From Halobellus litoreus (lineage in GTDB: Archaea > Halobacteriota > Halobacteria > Halobacteriales > Haloferacaceae), in the NCBI RefSeq assembly GCF_024464595.1, contig NZ_JANHAW010000003.1, positions 466,407 through 530,406 of the forward strand: 64,000 nt of DNA, read 5' to 3'. Below, piece by piece: positions 43,694-52,650 of this stretch (position 1 is the stretch's first letter; each line of letters starts with the position of its first letter). The notes beneath the pieces were generated by a model. That model ran no database searches. It was not told the origin of the DNA and worked only from the letters and a program-made list of their open reading frames with translations. Both the position numbers and the translations under genes were made by a program.

Positions 43694-44590
43694 TCACCCA
43701 AGATCTTCTGACTCGGTCTTCGGTGGGAGGCCAGCGTCCTGAGGAGTTGGTGGATCGTGGTTTGCGAGGCGATCCCCGCCGTAGACGACGACCAAGAGAA
43801 TGGCGATCAGCACGAGAGGGAGAGCGCCCGTGACTTCGGCGAGCAGGTTCAGCCACGGGTCTGGTACACCGTTCGGAACGAGCGCCTCCGGATCAGCGGG
43901 ATGGAAGATCCCCATCGCATTGACGCCAGCGTGGAACACCGCAACGGCGAGAACGCTGCCGCCGGTGCTGTTGTACATCCACGTCCAGAGGATGGAACCA
44001 GCAAGGATGGAGACCATCCAAAGGAGTTGCTGGGAGAGCGGCCAGCCGCCGTGGGTGGTCGTTGCGTTCAGAAACAGCGGGAGATGCCAGGCGGCCCACG
44101 TGACACCCACGATCGCACTCGAGGTCAGCGCGCTGTAGGAGTCCTGCAGGATCGGTAGCATAAAGCCACGCCAGCCGAGGTCTTCCTGGCCGCCACCCCA
44201 CACGGTTCCCCAGACCATCGCGAACAGATAGATGAAGGGCGATTCGAATCCGGTCAGGTCGATTGGACCCCCAGCGAGGACGAACAGTAAGACACCCAGT
44301 GAGAGGATAATCAACGGGAGTCCGAACGCGAGCGCCCACCATTTCGCACCGATTCGCCATTTGAACATTTGGCCGACCCATCTGCGGAGACTCCCACCCG
44401 AAGCCCAGATGACGACCGCCGCGCCGATCGGCGGACCGAACCCGCCGAAGCCAATCAGGATCGAGTGTGTCCAAGAGGCTTCCATACCCGAATACGCGAG
44501 TGCCCCCTGAATCGTCCAGGTGAACCCGTACGCGATTGCGACGAAGCTCAGGAGGCGATGTCGATCGATCCACGTGCGAATACTGGACAT
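43694..44590 (-). CDS. CPBP family intramembrane metalloprotease
   Basis: A 298-residue membrane protein with about eight helices. The CPBP motifs are present: GGGQEDLGWRGFMLP (EExxxR type with Asp second), GVTWAAWHLPLFL and VFHAGVNAMGI. It is thought to be a glutamate/histidine zinc protease; relatives process membrane proteins or give bacteriocin immunity. Starts at ATG 44590; upstream in-frame codons lack homology. Acidic, Pro-rich cytoplasmic tail. Function here unknown. Confidence 0.87.
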   Translation of the reverse strand: MSSIRTWIDRHRLLSFVAIAYGFTWTIQGALAYSGMEASWTHSILIGFGGFGPPIGAAVVIWASGGSLRRWVGQMFKWRIGAKWWALAFGLPLIILSLGVLLFVLAGGPIDLTGFESPFIYLFAMVWGTVWGGGQEDLGWRGFMLPILQDSYSALTSSAIVGVTWAAWHLPLFLNATTTHGGWPLSQQLLWMVSILAGSILWTWMYNSTGGSVLAVAVFHAGVNAMGIFHPADPEALVPNGVPDPWLNLLAEVTGALPLVLIAILLVVVYGGDRLANHDPPTPQDAGLPPKTESEDLG

Positions 44591-44684
44591 ACCTCCGATT
44601 GGGACACACATCGTAATTAACCGTACTCCCAATTGCCGGGTTTTCGGCACTACACTCTTCTCAGTTCCTCTCGAACTCTATCGT

Positions 44685-45113
44685 ATGCCTGACAACGTTC
44701 TCGTCGCCTTGGACGGCTCCCCACTTGCCGAGCGTGCACTCACGTACGCACTCGAGACCTTTCCGAACGCCACGATCACCACGATTTACGTCATCAACCC
44801 GATCGACTCGGTAATCGACGTGGAGGCCGGTGGCCTGCCAGTCGCAGAGGACTGGTACGAAGACGTCCAGGAACGCGCGACCACCATTCACACGACTGCG
44901 ACGGATCTCGCGGCGGAACACGATAGTGTTCTCGACACCGTTACTGAAGTCGGGAAACCGGCGCGTGAGATTCTTGACTACGCTGATAGTCACGGCATCG
45001 ACCAGATCGTTATGGGTAGCCACGGACGGTCGGGCTTAGACCGGACACTCCTCGGAAGCGTTGCCGAGACAGTTACCCGCCGAGCACAGATTCCGGTAAC
45101 AATCATTGGATGA
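44685..45113 (+). CDS. universal stress protein (UspA family)
   Basis: A 142-residue UspA domain: NVLVALDGSPLAERALTYAL at the start and the complete ATP-binding loop VMGSHGRSGLDRTLLGSVAE near the end. Unlike the copy at 15.05 kb its nucleotide loop is canonical. Divergent from the CPBP gene and followed by the metal ATPase gene 60 nt downstream, so it may share metal-stress control; that is inference. Confidence 0.9.
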   Translation: MPDNVLVALDGSPLAERALTYALETFPNATITTIYVINPIDSVIDVEAGGLPVAEDWYEDVQERATTIHTTATDLAAEHDSVLDTVTEVGKPAREILDYADSHGIDQIVMGSHGRSGLDRTLLGSVAETVTRRAQIPVTIIG

Positions 45114-45173
45114 GATTCTCGACCCAGGTACCGATATCGGGATCGGACGAAGACTCGTGGGGACACCTAAAAC

Positions 45174-47387
45174 GTGAAATCAAACCAAACCATAGGTGTC
45201 GAGAACGTGGCTGTTACTGAATCACCAGCTCTCTCGACGTGTACTCTCCAAATTGAACGACGAGGTGGTCGTGGGGATGCGGGAGCTCGAGCACTCGAAA
45301 GTCACCTCAAGCGTCTCTCCGGCGTCCACGACGTCGATGTCTCGTTTCGAACAGGGGACGCCCGGATTACCTACGATGGGAGCGTCACCTCGGAAGAGAC
45401 GATTCGAGATGCTGTCCGTGACAGGAACGTGTCGATCCAAGACGAATCTGAAAAAACAGCGGACGATGTGAGCACCCGCTCGGCACTCAGGCGGGAAGGG
45501 GTGTTCGTCGGCCTGACCCTCCTCGGGATGGTGACCGGGCTTGTGACTGGATGGCTCGAGGGACCGCAGCTTCTTATGTGGGCCGGCTACGCCGTCGCAT
45601 ACGCCTTCGGCGGTTGGTACGGACTCAAAGGCGCAATCGAGACGCTCCGCCACCGTGCGGTCGACATCGACCTCTTGATGATCGTCGCCGCGCTCGGTGC
45701 CCTCTCGATTGGCGCACCGTTCGAGGGCGCGATGCTGCTGTTCCTGTTCTCGCTGTCGAACACACTCCAGCACTACGCCATCGGTCGTTCGCGCCGGGCG
45801 ATCAAGTCCCTCGTCGAAATGCGGCCGGATGAAGCTCAGGTGCTACGCGACGGCGAGGAGATCACCGTCCCCATCGATGACGTCGCCGTCGGCGACGTGT
45901 TCGTCGTGCGGCCCGGGGACAGGATTCCGCTCGACGGCGTCGTCGCGTCCGGCGAGGGGACTGTCGACCAGGCGTCGCTCACCGGCGAATCCGTCCCGGT
46001 ACCGAAAGAGCCCGGCGACGAGGTGTTCGGCGGGACGATCAACGAGAGCGGCAGCCTCGAAATCGAGGTCACGCGGCAGGCCCACGAGTCGGCGATCAGC
46101 CGGCTCATCCATATGGTCGAGCGCGCCCAGAGCGAGAAGGCGCCGACACAGCGTCTCATCGACCGCCTCGAACAGCCGTACGTCCTCGGTGTGTTCGCGC
46201 TCACGATCGCGGCGATCGCGATACCACTCGCACTCGGAAGCGAGTTCACCAGCACGTTCTACCGCGCGATGACCCTGATGGTCGCGGCGTCGCCGTGTGC
46301 GGTCATCATCTCGACGCCGGCGGCGGTGCTGTCGGCGATCGCCTCCGGTGGGAGGCAGGGCGTCCTGTTCAAGGGCGGCGAACACGTCGAGACGGCCGCG
46401 AACATCGACGCGGTCGCGTTCGACAAGACGGGCACCCTCACGCAGGGCGAGACACAGTTGACGGACGTCTTCGTCCGAGAGGGCCTCGCCGACGAGTTGC
46501 TGACTGCCGACGAACTGCTCTCGCTCGCAGCCGCCGTGCAGGCCCGTTCGGAGCACCACCTCGCTCGTGCGACCGTCTCGGAAGCCGAAGACCGCGCACT
46601 CGACGTTCCCGACGCGCGGCGATTTCAGTCAAACGCCGGGAAAGGCGTCCGTGCCGACGTCGACGACGGGACCATCCACATCGGGAATCGAAGTTACGTC
46701 AAGACGGTTCTCGAAGACGCTTCGATCGAGGGGCTCGAGCCGGCTCTCGATCGGCTTCAGACGCTGGAGGCGGAGGGGAAGACGAGCGTCCTCGTCGCCC
46801 GCGAGCACGCCGGCAACGTCACCGTACTGGGATGGCTTGCGTTCACCGACACGGTCCGGCCGGGGGCTGCAGAGATGATCGAGAATCTCCGGTCGCTCGG
46901 CGTGGAGCACATCGTTATGCTGACCGGCGACAACGAACGCGTCGCCCAGCAGATCGCCGACGAAGTCGGTATCGATGAAGTGCAGGCGGAACTGCTGCCG
47001 GAAGAGAAGGTGGCAACCATCGAAGGTCTGGTCGACCGCTACGAGAACGTGGCGATGGTGGGTGACGGGGTGAACGACGCCCCGGCACTGGCGACGGCGA
47101 CGCTTGGCATCGCGATGGGTGGCGCCGGGACTGACGTTGCCCTCGAAACGGCTGACGTCGTCTTGATGGGCGACGACATCGGAAAGATTCCCTACGTGCT
47201 CGGACTCGGTCGTCGGACGCGCCGGACGCTGACAGTCAATCTCGCAATCGCCTTCGGTGCGATTGCGCTGATGGTTGGCACGATTCTGTTGCGAGGCATC
47301 CCCTTACCGCTGGCGGTGGTCGGCCACGAGGGTTCGACGGTCCTCGTGTCCCTGAACGGTCTCCGGTTACTCGGATTCCGCGAATAA
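45174..47387 (+). CDS. P1B-4 type heavy-metal translocating ATPase
   Basis: A 737-residue P-type ATPase. An N-terminal HMA-like fold (about 22-90) lacks the usual CxxC. Core motifs: TGESVPVPKE, the membrane metal site SPC (AASPCAVIIS, about 372), phosphorylation DKTGTLTQGE (Asp about 417), the region ARSEHHLARA, and MVGDGVNDAPAL. The last helix carries HEGSTVLVSLNGLRL; SPC plus HEGST defines subgroup P1B-4, which exports cobalt, zinc or cadmium and sometimes iron. About six to eight membrane segments. GTG start. The Cys-rich gene at 47.4 kb is a probable companion. Confidence 0.92.
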   Translation: MKSNQTIGVENVAVTESPALSTCTLQIERRGGRGDAGARALESHLKRLSGVHDVDVSFRTGDARITYDGSVTSEETIRDAVRDRNVSIQDESEKTADDVSTRSALRREGVFVGLTLLGMVTGLVTGWLEGPQLLMWAGYAVAYAFGGWYGLKGAIETLRHRAVDIDLLMIVAALGALSIGAPFEGAMLLFLFSLSNTLQHYAIGRSRRAIKSLVEMRPDEAQVLRDGEEITVPIDDVAVGDVFVVRPGDRIPLDGVVASGEGTVDQASLTGESVPVPKEPGDEVFGGTINESGSLEIEVTRQAHESAISRLIHMVERAQSEKAPTQRLIDRLEQPYVLGVFALTIAAIAIPLALGSEFTSTFYRAMTLMVAASPCAVIISTPAAVLSAIASGGRQGVLFKGGEHVETAANIDAVAFDKTGTLTQGETQLTDVFVREGLADELLTADELLSLAAAVQARSEHHLARATVSEAEDRALDVPDARRFQSNAGKGVRADVDDGTIHIGNRSYVKTVLEDASIEGLEPALDRLQTLEAEGKTSVLVAREHAGNVTVLGWLAFTDTVRPGAAEMIENLRSLGVEHIVMLTGDNERVAQQIADEVGIDEVQAELLPEEKVATIEGLVDRYENVAMVGDGVNDAPALATATLGIAMGGAGTDVALETADVVLMGDDIGKIPYVLGLGRRTRRTLTVNLAIAFGAIALMVGTILLRGIPLPLAVVGHEGSTVLVSLNGLRLLGFRE

Positions 47388-47415
47388 CGGTCGATGAAGG
47401 CTTCGAACGGACCGA

Positions 47416-47637
47416 TCAGCAACAACTGGTGTCGTCGGGAGTCCACTTACACGCATCGCCGGTAGTAAGGTTGTTTTCGTCGATATATGCGGAGAGACAG
47501 GCGTAGTTACAGAAGTACGTGGGCGAGCCACAGTCATCATCGCAGTCGCGGACGCAGATGGGGTCGTGGTCGAAGATTCGGGATTCACAGTACGCACACG
47601 TCTCGTCTGTTTCGGGTGTTGAGACGGTCGTCGACAT
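47416..47637 (-). CDS. small Cys-rich metal-binding protein
   Basis: A 73-residue protein with about ten cysteines: CAYC near residue 14, CVRDCDDDC, FCNYAC, a single Cys before KWTPDD and a terminal CC. The pairs suggest one or two treble-clef or zinc-ribbon sites. It is convergent with the metal ATPase gene, 28 nt away; such small Cys-rich proteins often accompany haloarchaeal metal ATPases and may carry the metal. Exact role unknown. Confidence 0.75.
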   Translation of the reverse strand: MSTTVSTPETDETCAYCESRIFDHDPICVRDCDDDCGSPTYFCNYACLSAYIDENNLTTGDACKWTPDDTSCC

Positions 47638-47763
47638 ACTCGTTCTGAGGAGGCTCTCACGGATAACGTTTCCTCGGCCTGTACTGAGTGATGCCGATTA
47701 CCAGTCCGCATTATCACCCACAGATGTCCCCCGCAGAGCTGCAAAGCCACCCGTCACAGTTCC

Positions 47764-48403
47764 TCAGCTCCTGGTTCGCGTCACCCGTCGATATCCTTCG
47801 TACAGGGCTGGTAATCCGAGCGGAAGTGCGAGGAACCCGAACCCGAGAAGGGCATATCGGTCTCTATCCTGTTGTCGCACGACGAGGAGCGTCGTGACGA
47901 TGCCGAATAGCGCAATTGTGTATGCCGTGTTGCTCCAGAGCACGTCGTAGGTTGAACAGTACAGCCAGCACACGAACGTGTAGGCCGGGGCGTCCCGTTC
48001 GGTGGATGGAGTTTCGGCCAGAAGAACCGGCAGTACGTGGTCCAGCCCAGCATCGCCGCGTCGGCAACCCGACGGGCCACACCGCTGCCCCACGATTCCT
48101 GTCGTCGCATCGCCGGTATCCAGCAAAAAAGAGTTCGGGGAAGCAGAAAACCCACAGCCAGATGCCGATAGTGTAGGTCACTGGCCAGTGCTCGATCCGG
48201 GGCTGTGCAATCGGCAGCCGTACTGACTCGGACAGCGTCGCCCACGAAAACGAGGGGTCGGGAACCGGATTCGTGAGGAACGCGACCAGACAGAGGACGA
48301 TCCCGACGAGTAGTCGGTACAGACCCAGCGTCGTGTATCGGTTAAGCCACGCTGGAAGTCGCGGAGGTGTCGACTGTTGACGGTGGTCAGGGAAGCCGAT
48401 CAT
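47764..48403 (-). pseudogene. membrane protein, frameshifted twice
   Basis: Three frames carry consecutive parts of one protein: first LYRLLVGIVLCLVAFLTNP to YTIGIWLWVFCFPELFFAGY, then ARRVADAAMLGWTTYCRFFWP, then YTFVCWLYCSTYDVLWSN to LALPLGLPALYEGYRRV. All are hydrophobic and in order, so two frameshifts interrupt a membrane protein of about 210 residues. Family not recognised. Alternatively two sequencing errors. Confidence 0.55.
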
Positions 48404-48597
48404 TCTTCAGCTTTGTTGGCTCGAGATCAGACATCTCGTTCTTAGCGTTCACCCTGCTCTTAGGTGTGCTGATCGTTCTATGACACCCTCTCAACTCAAC
48501 AAGACTGGGTCGACTGGAGGAGAGTTCTAACTTCCAGAATTCAAAATAAGACCAAGCCTAATAGGTAGGTGAAGTGGCTAACGCATACTGCGATGAG

Positions 48598-48753
48598 CTA
48601 TCCTGGGATCTCGTACCGAGAGAACTCAGTCGCTCCACAGTCCGGGCACTCTTCGACCTTCAGTGACACGTTTCTCCCACAGTGGCGGCATTCAACTACC
48701 AAGGTTGGTCCGCCACGGGAGAGTAGGCGAGTAAAAACTGTTCGGACCCCCAT
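48598..48753 (-). CDS. small zinc-ribbon protein
   Basis: A 51-residue protein from the ATG at 48753 with two CxxC pairs, CRHCGRNV and CPDCGATEF, 12 residues apart, forming a compact zinc ribbon. Preceded by a short basic, hydrophobic stretch (VFTRLLSRGG). Such proteins are common in haloarchaea and often untested. An earlier in-frame start adds only unlikely sequence. Confidence 0.65.
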   Translation of the reverse strand: MGVRTVFTRLLSRGGPTLVVECRHCGRNVSLKVEECPDCGATEFSRYEIPG

Positions 48754-48906
48754 TGTCCGCTGAACTACAGGAGATAGCGAGTTATTCTTTTGCCTCGTCC
48801 ATTCTATTAGAACATTCACACTCGGTGACCAATCCACCGAAACCTTACGTTTGAGGAAGCTGAATATTCAATCGGGAACCCAGTTACACACTTTTTCACT
48901 CTTTAT

Positions 48907-49059
48907 ATGAACAGTGATGAAGCGATACTCGGCCGATGTCCGGATTGTGGCGAGCGAATTCCAGAAACGTGGCTCCTCGTCGAGTACGAGAAGAATGACG
49001 GAACTGATAGCGTGTGGGCCGAGTGTTCAGCGTGCGAAGACGTTGTTACACCGGAATGA
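48907..49059 (+). CDS. small zinc-binding protein, 50 residues
   Basis: ATG 48907 to TGA 49059, with CPDCGERIP at residue 10 and ECSACEDVV near the end, two CxxC pairs about 25 residues apart. Acidic in between (VEYEKNDGTDSVW). It looks like a rubredoxin-like zinc knuckle of the kind frequent in haloarchaea. TTTATATGA just before the start can serve as promoter or start context. It precedes the TRAM-domain gene by 56 nt on the same strand. Confidence 0.6.
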   Translation: MNSDEAILGRCPDCGERIPETWLLVEYEKNDGTDSVWAECSACEDVVTPE

Positions 49060-49115
49060 CCCGGGTGACAGACCCCAAGTGTTCTTTGTCGCGTCTGTTG
49101 TGTAAGACACTACCG

Positions 49116-49529
49116 ATGGAAATACCTGACCAACTCCGGAGTTTGTTTTCAGCTACTGTCGAGGAACGAGACAGCTCGTATGTACTTGAAGTGCCCGACG
49201 AAGAGGTGTACACTGGTGAACTACAGCACGGCGAAACGTACCGTGTAGCGCTCCTTTCGTCACCATCAACTGATGAAACCGAGCAAACCGAAACCGAATC
49301 AAGAAACGAATTCAACTCCCCAGGGCCACCAGTCGAAGAAGGTGAGACTCGTACCGTCGAGATCGAAGACCTTGGCGACCAAGGTGACGGTCTTACCCGT
49401 GTCGAGCGTGGTTTCGTCGTCATCGTTCCGGATACCGAGCAAGGTGAGCGAGTCACCATCGAAATAACGGATGTACGCAAGAACGTCTCCTTCGCGGAAG
49501 TGGTTAAGCGGCTGAACTACTACGATTGA
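49116..49529 (+). CDS. TRAM domain protein
   Basis: A 137-residue protein with a C-terminal TRAM domain (about 70-137): EEGETRTVEIEDLGDQGDG, then VERGFVVIVPDTEQGERVTIEI. TRAM is a beta-barrel RNA-binding domain found in tRNA-modifying enzymes and in small archaeal RNA chaperones. The N-terminal 60 residues are a separate strand-rich segment joined by a Glu/Thr-rich linker. Stand-alone TRAM proteins in haloarchaea are thought to act as cold-shock-like RNA binders. Confidence 0.87.
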   Translation: MEIPDQLRSLFSATVEERDSSYVLEVPDEEVYTGELQHGETYRVALLSSPSTDETEQTETESRNEFNSPGPPVEEGETRTVEIEDLGDQGDGLTRVERGFVVIVPDTEQGERVTIEITDVRKNVSFAEVVKRLNYYD

Positions 49530-50148
49530 GACAAACATACACCGAGATTCGTTCACAGAATGTAGGAAGACATCGGCAAGTCCAAAGTGTCTACTTGATA
49601 CGGCTTCCCACAGAGAATTGCCAGATACAAAATATGTAGATAGACGAGCCAGTCCGACGTGGATAGAGTCTCCGTCATTCACTTTCTAAGCCCTGAATCC
49701 CACGATTTCGGCAACTATAGATATATCGCCAACAGCAACAGTATCCGAGCCGCCATTCAGTAAGACTCGACACCATCTGATTTCCATCTAGATATACCGC
49801 TATCTGCCTGTTTCTACAGGTTTCACCCCATCGTCAAGCACAATTTTTCCCACACCGAATCTTTCTATCTCGTCGAGATCATTATTAGTGTCTTAGAAGT
49901 GCCCGACGCCTTTCTTAAGTAATTTGAAGCCGTTTAATGGCTCACTGTACCTCCAGAATAGTCCAAAGGAAGGATAGGGTATACCGGTACAAACGCCGCT
50001 GGCTCTCTCGGGGCCGAAGGGCCATCAAACGACGAGAGTGTCTTTCCGATATATCAGAATATTTAATAAAAGATTGGTGCGATTCGCGGTGGAGTTTGTC
50101 GTCCCCGAGAGGGGCGAGGGGCTGTCGTAAGTGCCCACTCAGCAAACT
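49530..50148. other. gene-poor gap with a strong hairpin
   Basis: About 620 bases, A/T-rich in the middle. A GC-rich inverted repeat, CCCCGAGAGGGGCGAGGGG, lies near 50103-50121 just before the next gene. The frames at 49937-50239 (+) and 49942-50169 (-) are Arg-rich and not convincing. No gene recognised. Confidence 0.35.
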
Positions 50149-50517
50149 ATGTCTTCTGAACGCGAGCAACAGCGATCACGACTTCACGGCGGGCAAACTG
50201 AGCAACCGAGCGACGAACCGTGGGCGGATCTCAAACTGACGATCCCGCACAACAGAAGTCCGACTGCCGTCGTCTCACTAGTCGAGTGCGCGCTCGTTGA
50301 ACTCACCCACGAAGACGTCGGAGCCGAGGTCGTTTCGACGAACGTTGCGGGAGTGAAGCGGACACAGTACATCGCCACCGACGACGTCGCCCAACGGTTC
50401 CAAAGCGGTATTTCGACGAGCGGCTCGGCCGGCAAGAAACGACAGTCAGTCGTGAAACGGTTCGTGACGAGCTGGTCAGCCGGCCCACACACCAGTCGTC
50501 ACTGGGCGGTGAGGTAG
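50149..50517 (+). CDS. unknown small protein
   Basis: A 122-residue protein from ATG 50149: a polar N-terminus, a central alpha/beta stretch (TAVVSLVECALVELTHEDVGAE, shown in part as VVSLVECALVELTHEDV) and a basic C-terminus with KKRQSVVKRFVTSW. No motif I know. The mix of an acidic core and a basic tail might indicate nucleic-acid contact. Unidentified. Confidence 0.45.
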   Translation: MSSEREQQRSRLHGGQTEQPSDEPWADLKLTIPHNRSPTAVVSLVECALVELTHEDVGAEVVSTNVAGVKRTQYIATDDVAQRFQSGISTSGSAGKKRQSVVKRFVTSWSAGPHTSRHWAVR

Positions 50518-50726
50518 GTCAGAATGACGTTGACGGAGCTCAAGACAGATTCTGCGTAAAACCAGCTCGAGAACTTCGATTTCAGGAGTGATGTTTTAAC
50601 CAACATCTGGACAAGTTGATTACCCGTTGTTGGTTAAGTCAGTGTCAACCTGTGGATCCCCAACCAACCAGGTCAGGAAATTATTCTTCAAAGTAATAAA
50701 TATATCCTCCACCTGCAATTCCGAGT

Positions 50727-50945
50727 ATGTCGGAGACAGACGCCGCTGATGGTCCTCCCCCCTTCGAGGACGCGGTCAGCAGCGACGACTACGAGGGCGA
50801 CCCACTCGGAGAGCGAAGCCACGTCCCCCCATAGTCGCTTGGAACGCTCAATAGTGCTGCAGACGTCGAACACTATCTGACCTCTCTCGTAGACGACCGC
50901 ACAGAGGATGTGGCGATCCAGGTGATCGGCTACATCTCGTTCTAA
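50727..50945 (+). pseudogene. small ORF interrupted by an in-frame TAG
   Basis: MSETDAADGPPPFEDAVSSD opens an acidic haloarchaeal-looking N-terminus. TAG at 50832 interrupts it, and the same frame resumes LGTLNSAADVEHYLTSLVDD and AIQVIGYISF to TAA at 50943. A/T-rich promoter-like sequence precedes the ATG. Probably a decayed fragment of a regulator-like protein; no intact family. Confidence 0.3.
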
Positions 50946-51200
50946 GCGGACTTGCCTGCTGACTATGGCGACACCAGCACAGTGCTCTCTTCAACCAACT
51001 CGGAAAATCGAATCCCCCTCCCTTCACAGCCTGTTCGTGAGATAATCGTATCGCTCCACTGTCTTCAACAGACGAGTTCTCTTCGAGAAAACTATCGACT
51101 GCCCTGCGTGCGGGTACTCGACATCGATTCGCTCACGATCGGTACACCCGACACATTCAGCTTTCTGTTCTCATTCACGTCAACGCCGACCGAATTTTCG

Positions 51201-51320
51201 ATGAGCGTCGGTGCCGGCGTGCTCGGTATTGGCGCAGTTATCGGACTACTATATGCATTTATTCGGAGCTATCAACTCGTTCACACGCCCGTTGGGGAGT
51301 CGGACGAAGTAGGTCCTTAG
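51201..51320 (+). CDS. possible 39-residue single-span membrane protein
   Basis: From ATG 51201 the frame encodes SVGAGVLGIGAVIGLLYAFI, one clear membrane helix, and a polar tail. The same frame is open from 50952, but that upstream part looks non-coding. Its stop overlaps the stop of the convergent lipoprotein gene. It could also be the remnant end of a larger gene. Confidence 0.3.
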   Translation: MSVGAGVLGIGAVIGLLYAFIRSYQLVHTPVGESDEVGP

Positions 51321-51892
51321 ATCAGACTGTTCTTTGATAGTTCGACGGTGATCTCAGGTAAGAGCGAATCCCAACTCCCGTTTTGTTCCGTTGTATATTC
51401 GAGGACCGGTGGCTCGAATTTACCCCGGACGTACATAGTTCCGGTTTGAATGATATCGCCGCCGTGAACGTCGTACGTTGCTTCGACCGTCTCGTCAGGA
51501 CCGAGCGTTCGTACGAGCGGTGTTGACTCGACTCCGTAATTCTGTCTTGACTCAGCATCAACATACCGGCTTTCTTCGTATCGATCCGTCCAGAGAATAA
51601 TCCCTGGTCCGGCGTCTTGCGTATCAGGCGACGGGACGAGTTCCAAGAGTCCGAACGGCCAAATCCCTGTATTCCGTATCTTAATGGGGATCTCCTGTTG
51701 GTTCGTAACAGTAAACGCCAACTGTGCCGGATGTTCGATGACGGCATTCGGTTCGACGATCTCCACCGATATGCCGAGTGGTGTGGTCGTTTCTGTTTGC
51801 ACGTCCGTGATTGTGTACTCTGTCGCGCCGAGACACCCCGTGAGGCTTACCATCGATGCACTGGTAACGCCGAGTAGCGTTCGTCGCTTCAT
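51317..51892 (-). CDS. predicted lipoprotein, last gene of an ABC operon
   Basis: A 191-residue secreted protein. KRRTLLGVTSASMVSLTGC is a twin-arginine-like signal with lipobox LTGC, and the mature part is beta-rich (AQLAFTVTNQQEIPIKIRNTG), like an immunoglobulin-type domain. Start ATG 51892 overlaps the ATPase stop as ATGA, so it belongs to the ABC operon upstream. It may sit outside the membrane and bind the transported molecule; unverified. Confidence 0.8.
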   Translation of the reverse strand: MKRRTLLGVTSASMVSLTGCLGATEYTITDVQTETTTPLGISVEIVEPNAVIEHPAQLAFTVTNQQEIPIKIRNTGIWPFGLLELVPSPDTQDAGPGIILWTDRYEESRYVDAESRQNYGVESTPLVRTLGPDETVEATYDVHGGDIIQTGTMYVRGKFEPPVLEYTTEQNGSWDSLLPEITVELSKNSLI

Positions 51893-52650
51893 TGCGTGGT
51901 CTCCGTGGAAGATTCGTCTGATAGCTCTGGGCCGTCTGTCACTGCGACAAAGATCTCTTCAACTGTCGCATCGGAGCCGACGGTTGTTTCAGCACGGAGG
52001 GAATCGATTGTCCCTTCGGCCACAAGGCGCCCCTCGTGAAGGATTCCAACCCGGTCACACACAAGTTCAACTTGCCCGAGCACGTGACTGGAGAAAAAGA
52101 TAGCAGCACCGCGATCGTTCTCTTCGTGAACGATTTCTCGAACGGTGCGAACGCCGTGTGGGTCAAGCCCAGTGAACGGTTCATCCAACACGAGCAAGTC
52201 TGGGTCACCGACGAGCGCCATTGCAAGCGCCAGTCGTTGCTCCATCCCTTGCGAGAACGTCCCGACTGACTGCCCGTCAACAGCGTCCAGTCCGACCCGA
52301 TCTAATAACTCCGCTGGTGAATCACTGACTCGTTTCGTATCAAGAACCAATTCAAGATGTTGACGCGCGGTGAGCCCACCGTAGAGACTGTACCGGTCTG
52401 GAAGAATACCGATCCGGGAATGAACGTCGACGACATCGCGTTGTGGGTCCTGGCCGAGAACGCTAATCGAGCCCGTCGTCGGACGGAGATAGTCCATCAG
52501 CATCCCGATCGTCGTTGATTTGCCGGCACCATTCGGTCCGAGGAACCCGTAGATCTCATCGCCTTCGACAGTAAGCGTGAGCTCGTCGACGGCAGTCGTT
52601 GACCCATACTGCTTCGTCAGCCTCTCGGTCAGAATTGCAGGGTCACTCAC
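51889..52650 (-). CDS. ABC transporter ATP-binding protein (ABC-2 type)
   Basis: A 253-residue ATPase of the export/ABC-2 class: Walker A GPNGAGKSTT, signature TFSQGMEQRLALA (FSQGM for LSGGQ), Walker B LLVLDEPFTGLDP, and the H-loop FSSHVLGQVE. It pairs with the permease gene upstream, overlapping it as ATGA, and with the lipoprotein gene downstream in the same way. Substrate unknown; the type often exports drugs, peptides or lipids or assembles copper sites. Confidence 0.92.
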   Translation of the reverse strand: MSDPAILTERLTKQYGSTTAVDELTLTVEGDEIYGFLGPNGAGKSTTIGMLMDYLRPTTGSISVLGQDPQRDVVDVHSRIGILPDRYSLYGGLTARQHLELVLDTKRVSDSPAELLDRVGLDAVDGQSVGTFSQGMEQRLALAMALVGDPDLLVLDEPFTGLDPHGVRTVREIVHEENDRGAAIFFSSHVLGQVELVCDRVGILHEGRLVAEGTIDSLRAETTVGSDATVEEIFVAVTDGPELSDESSTETTQ

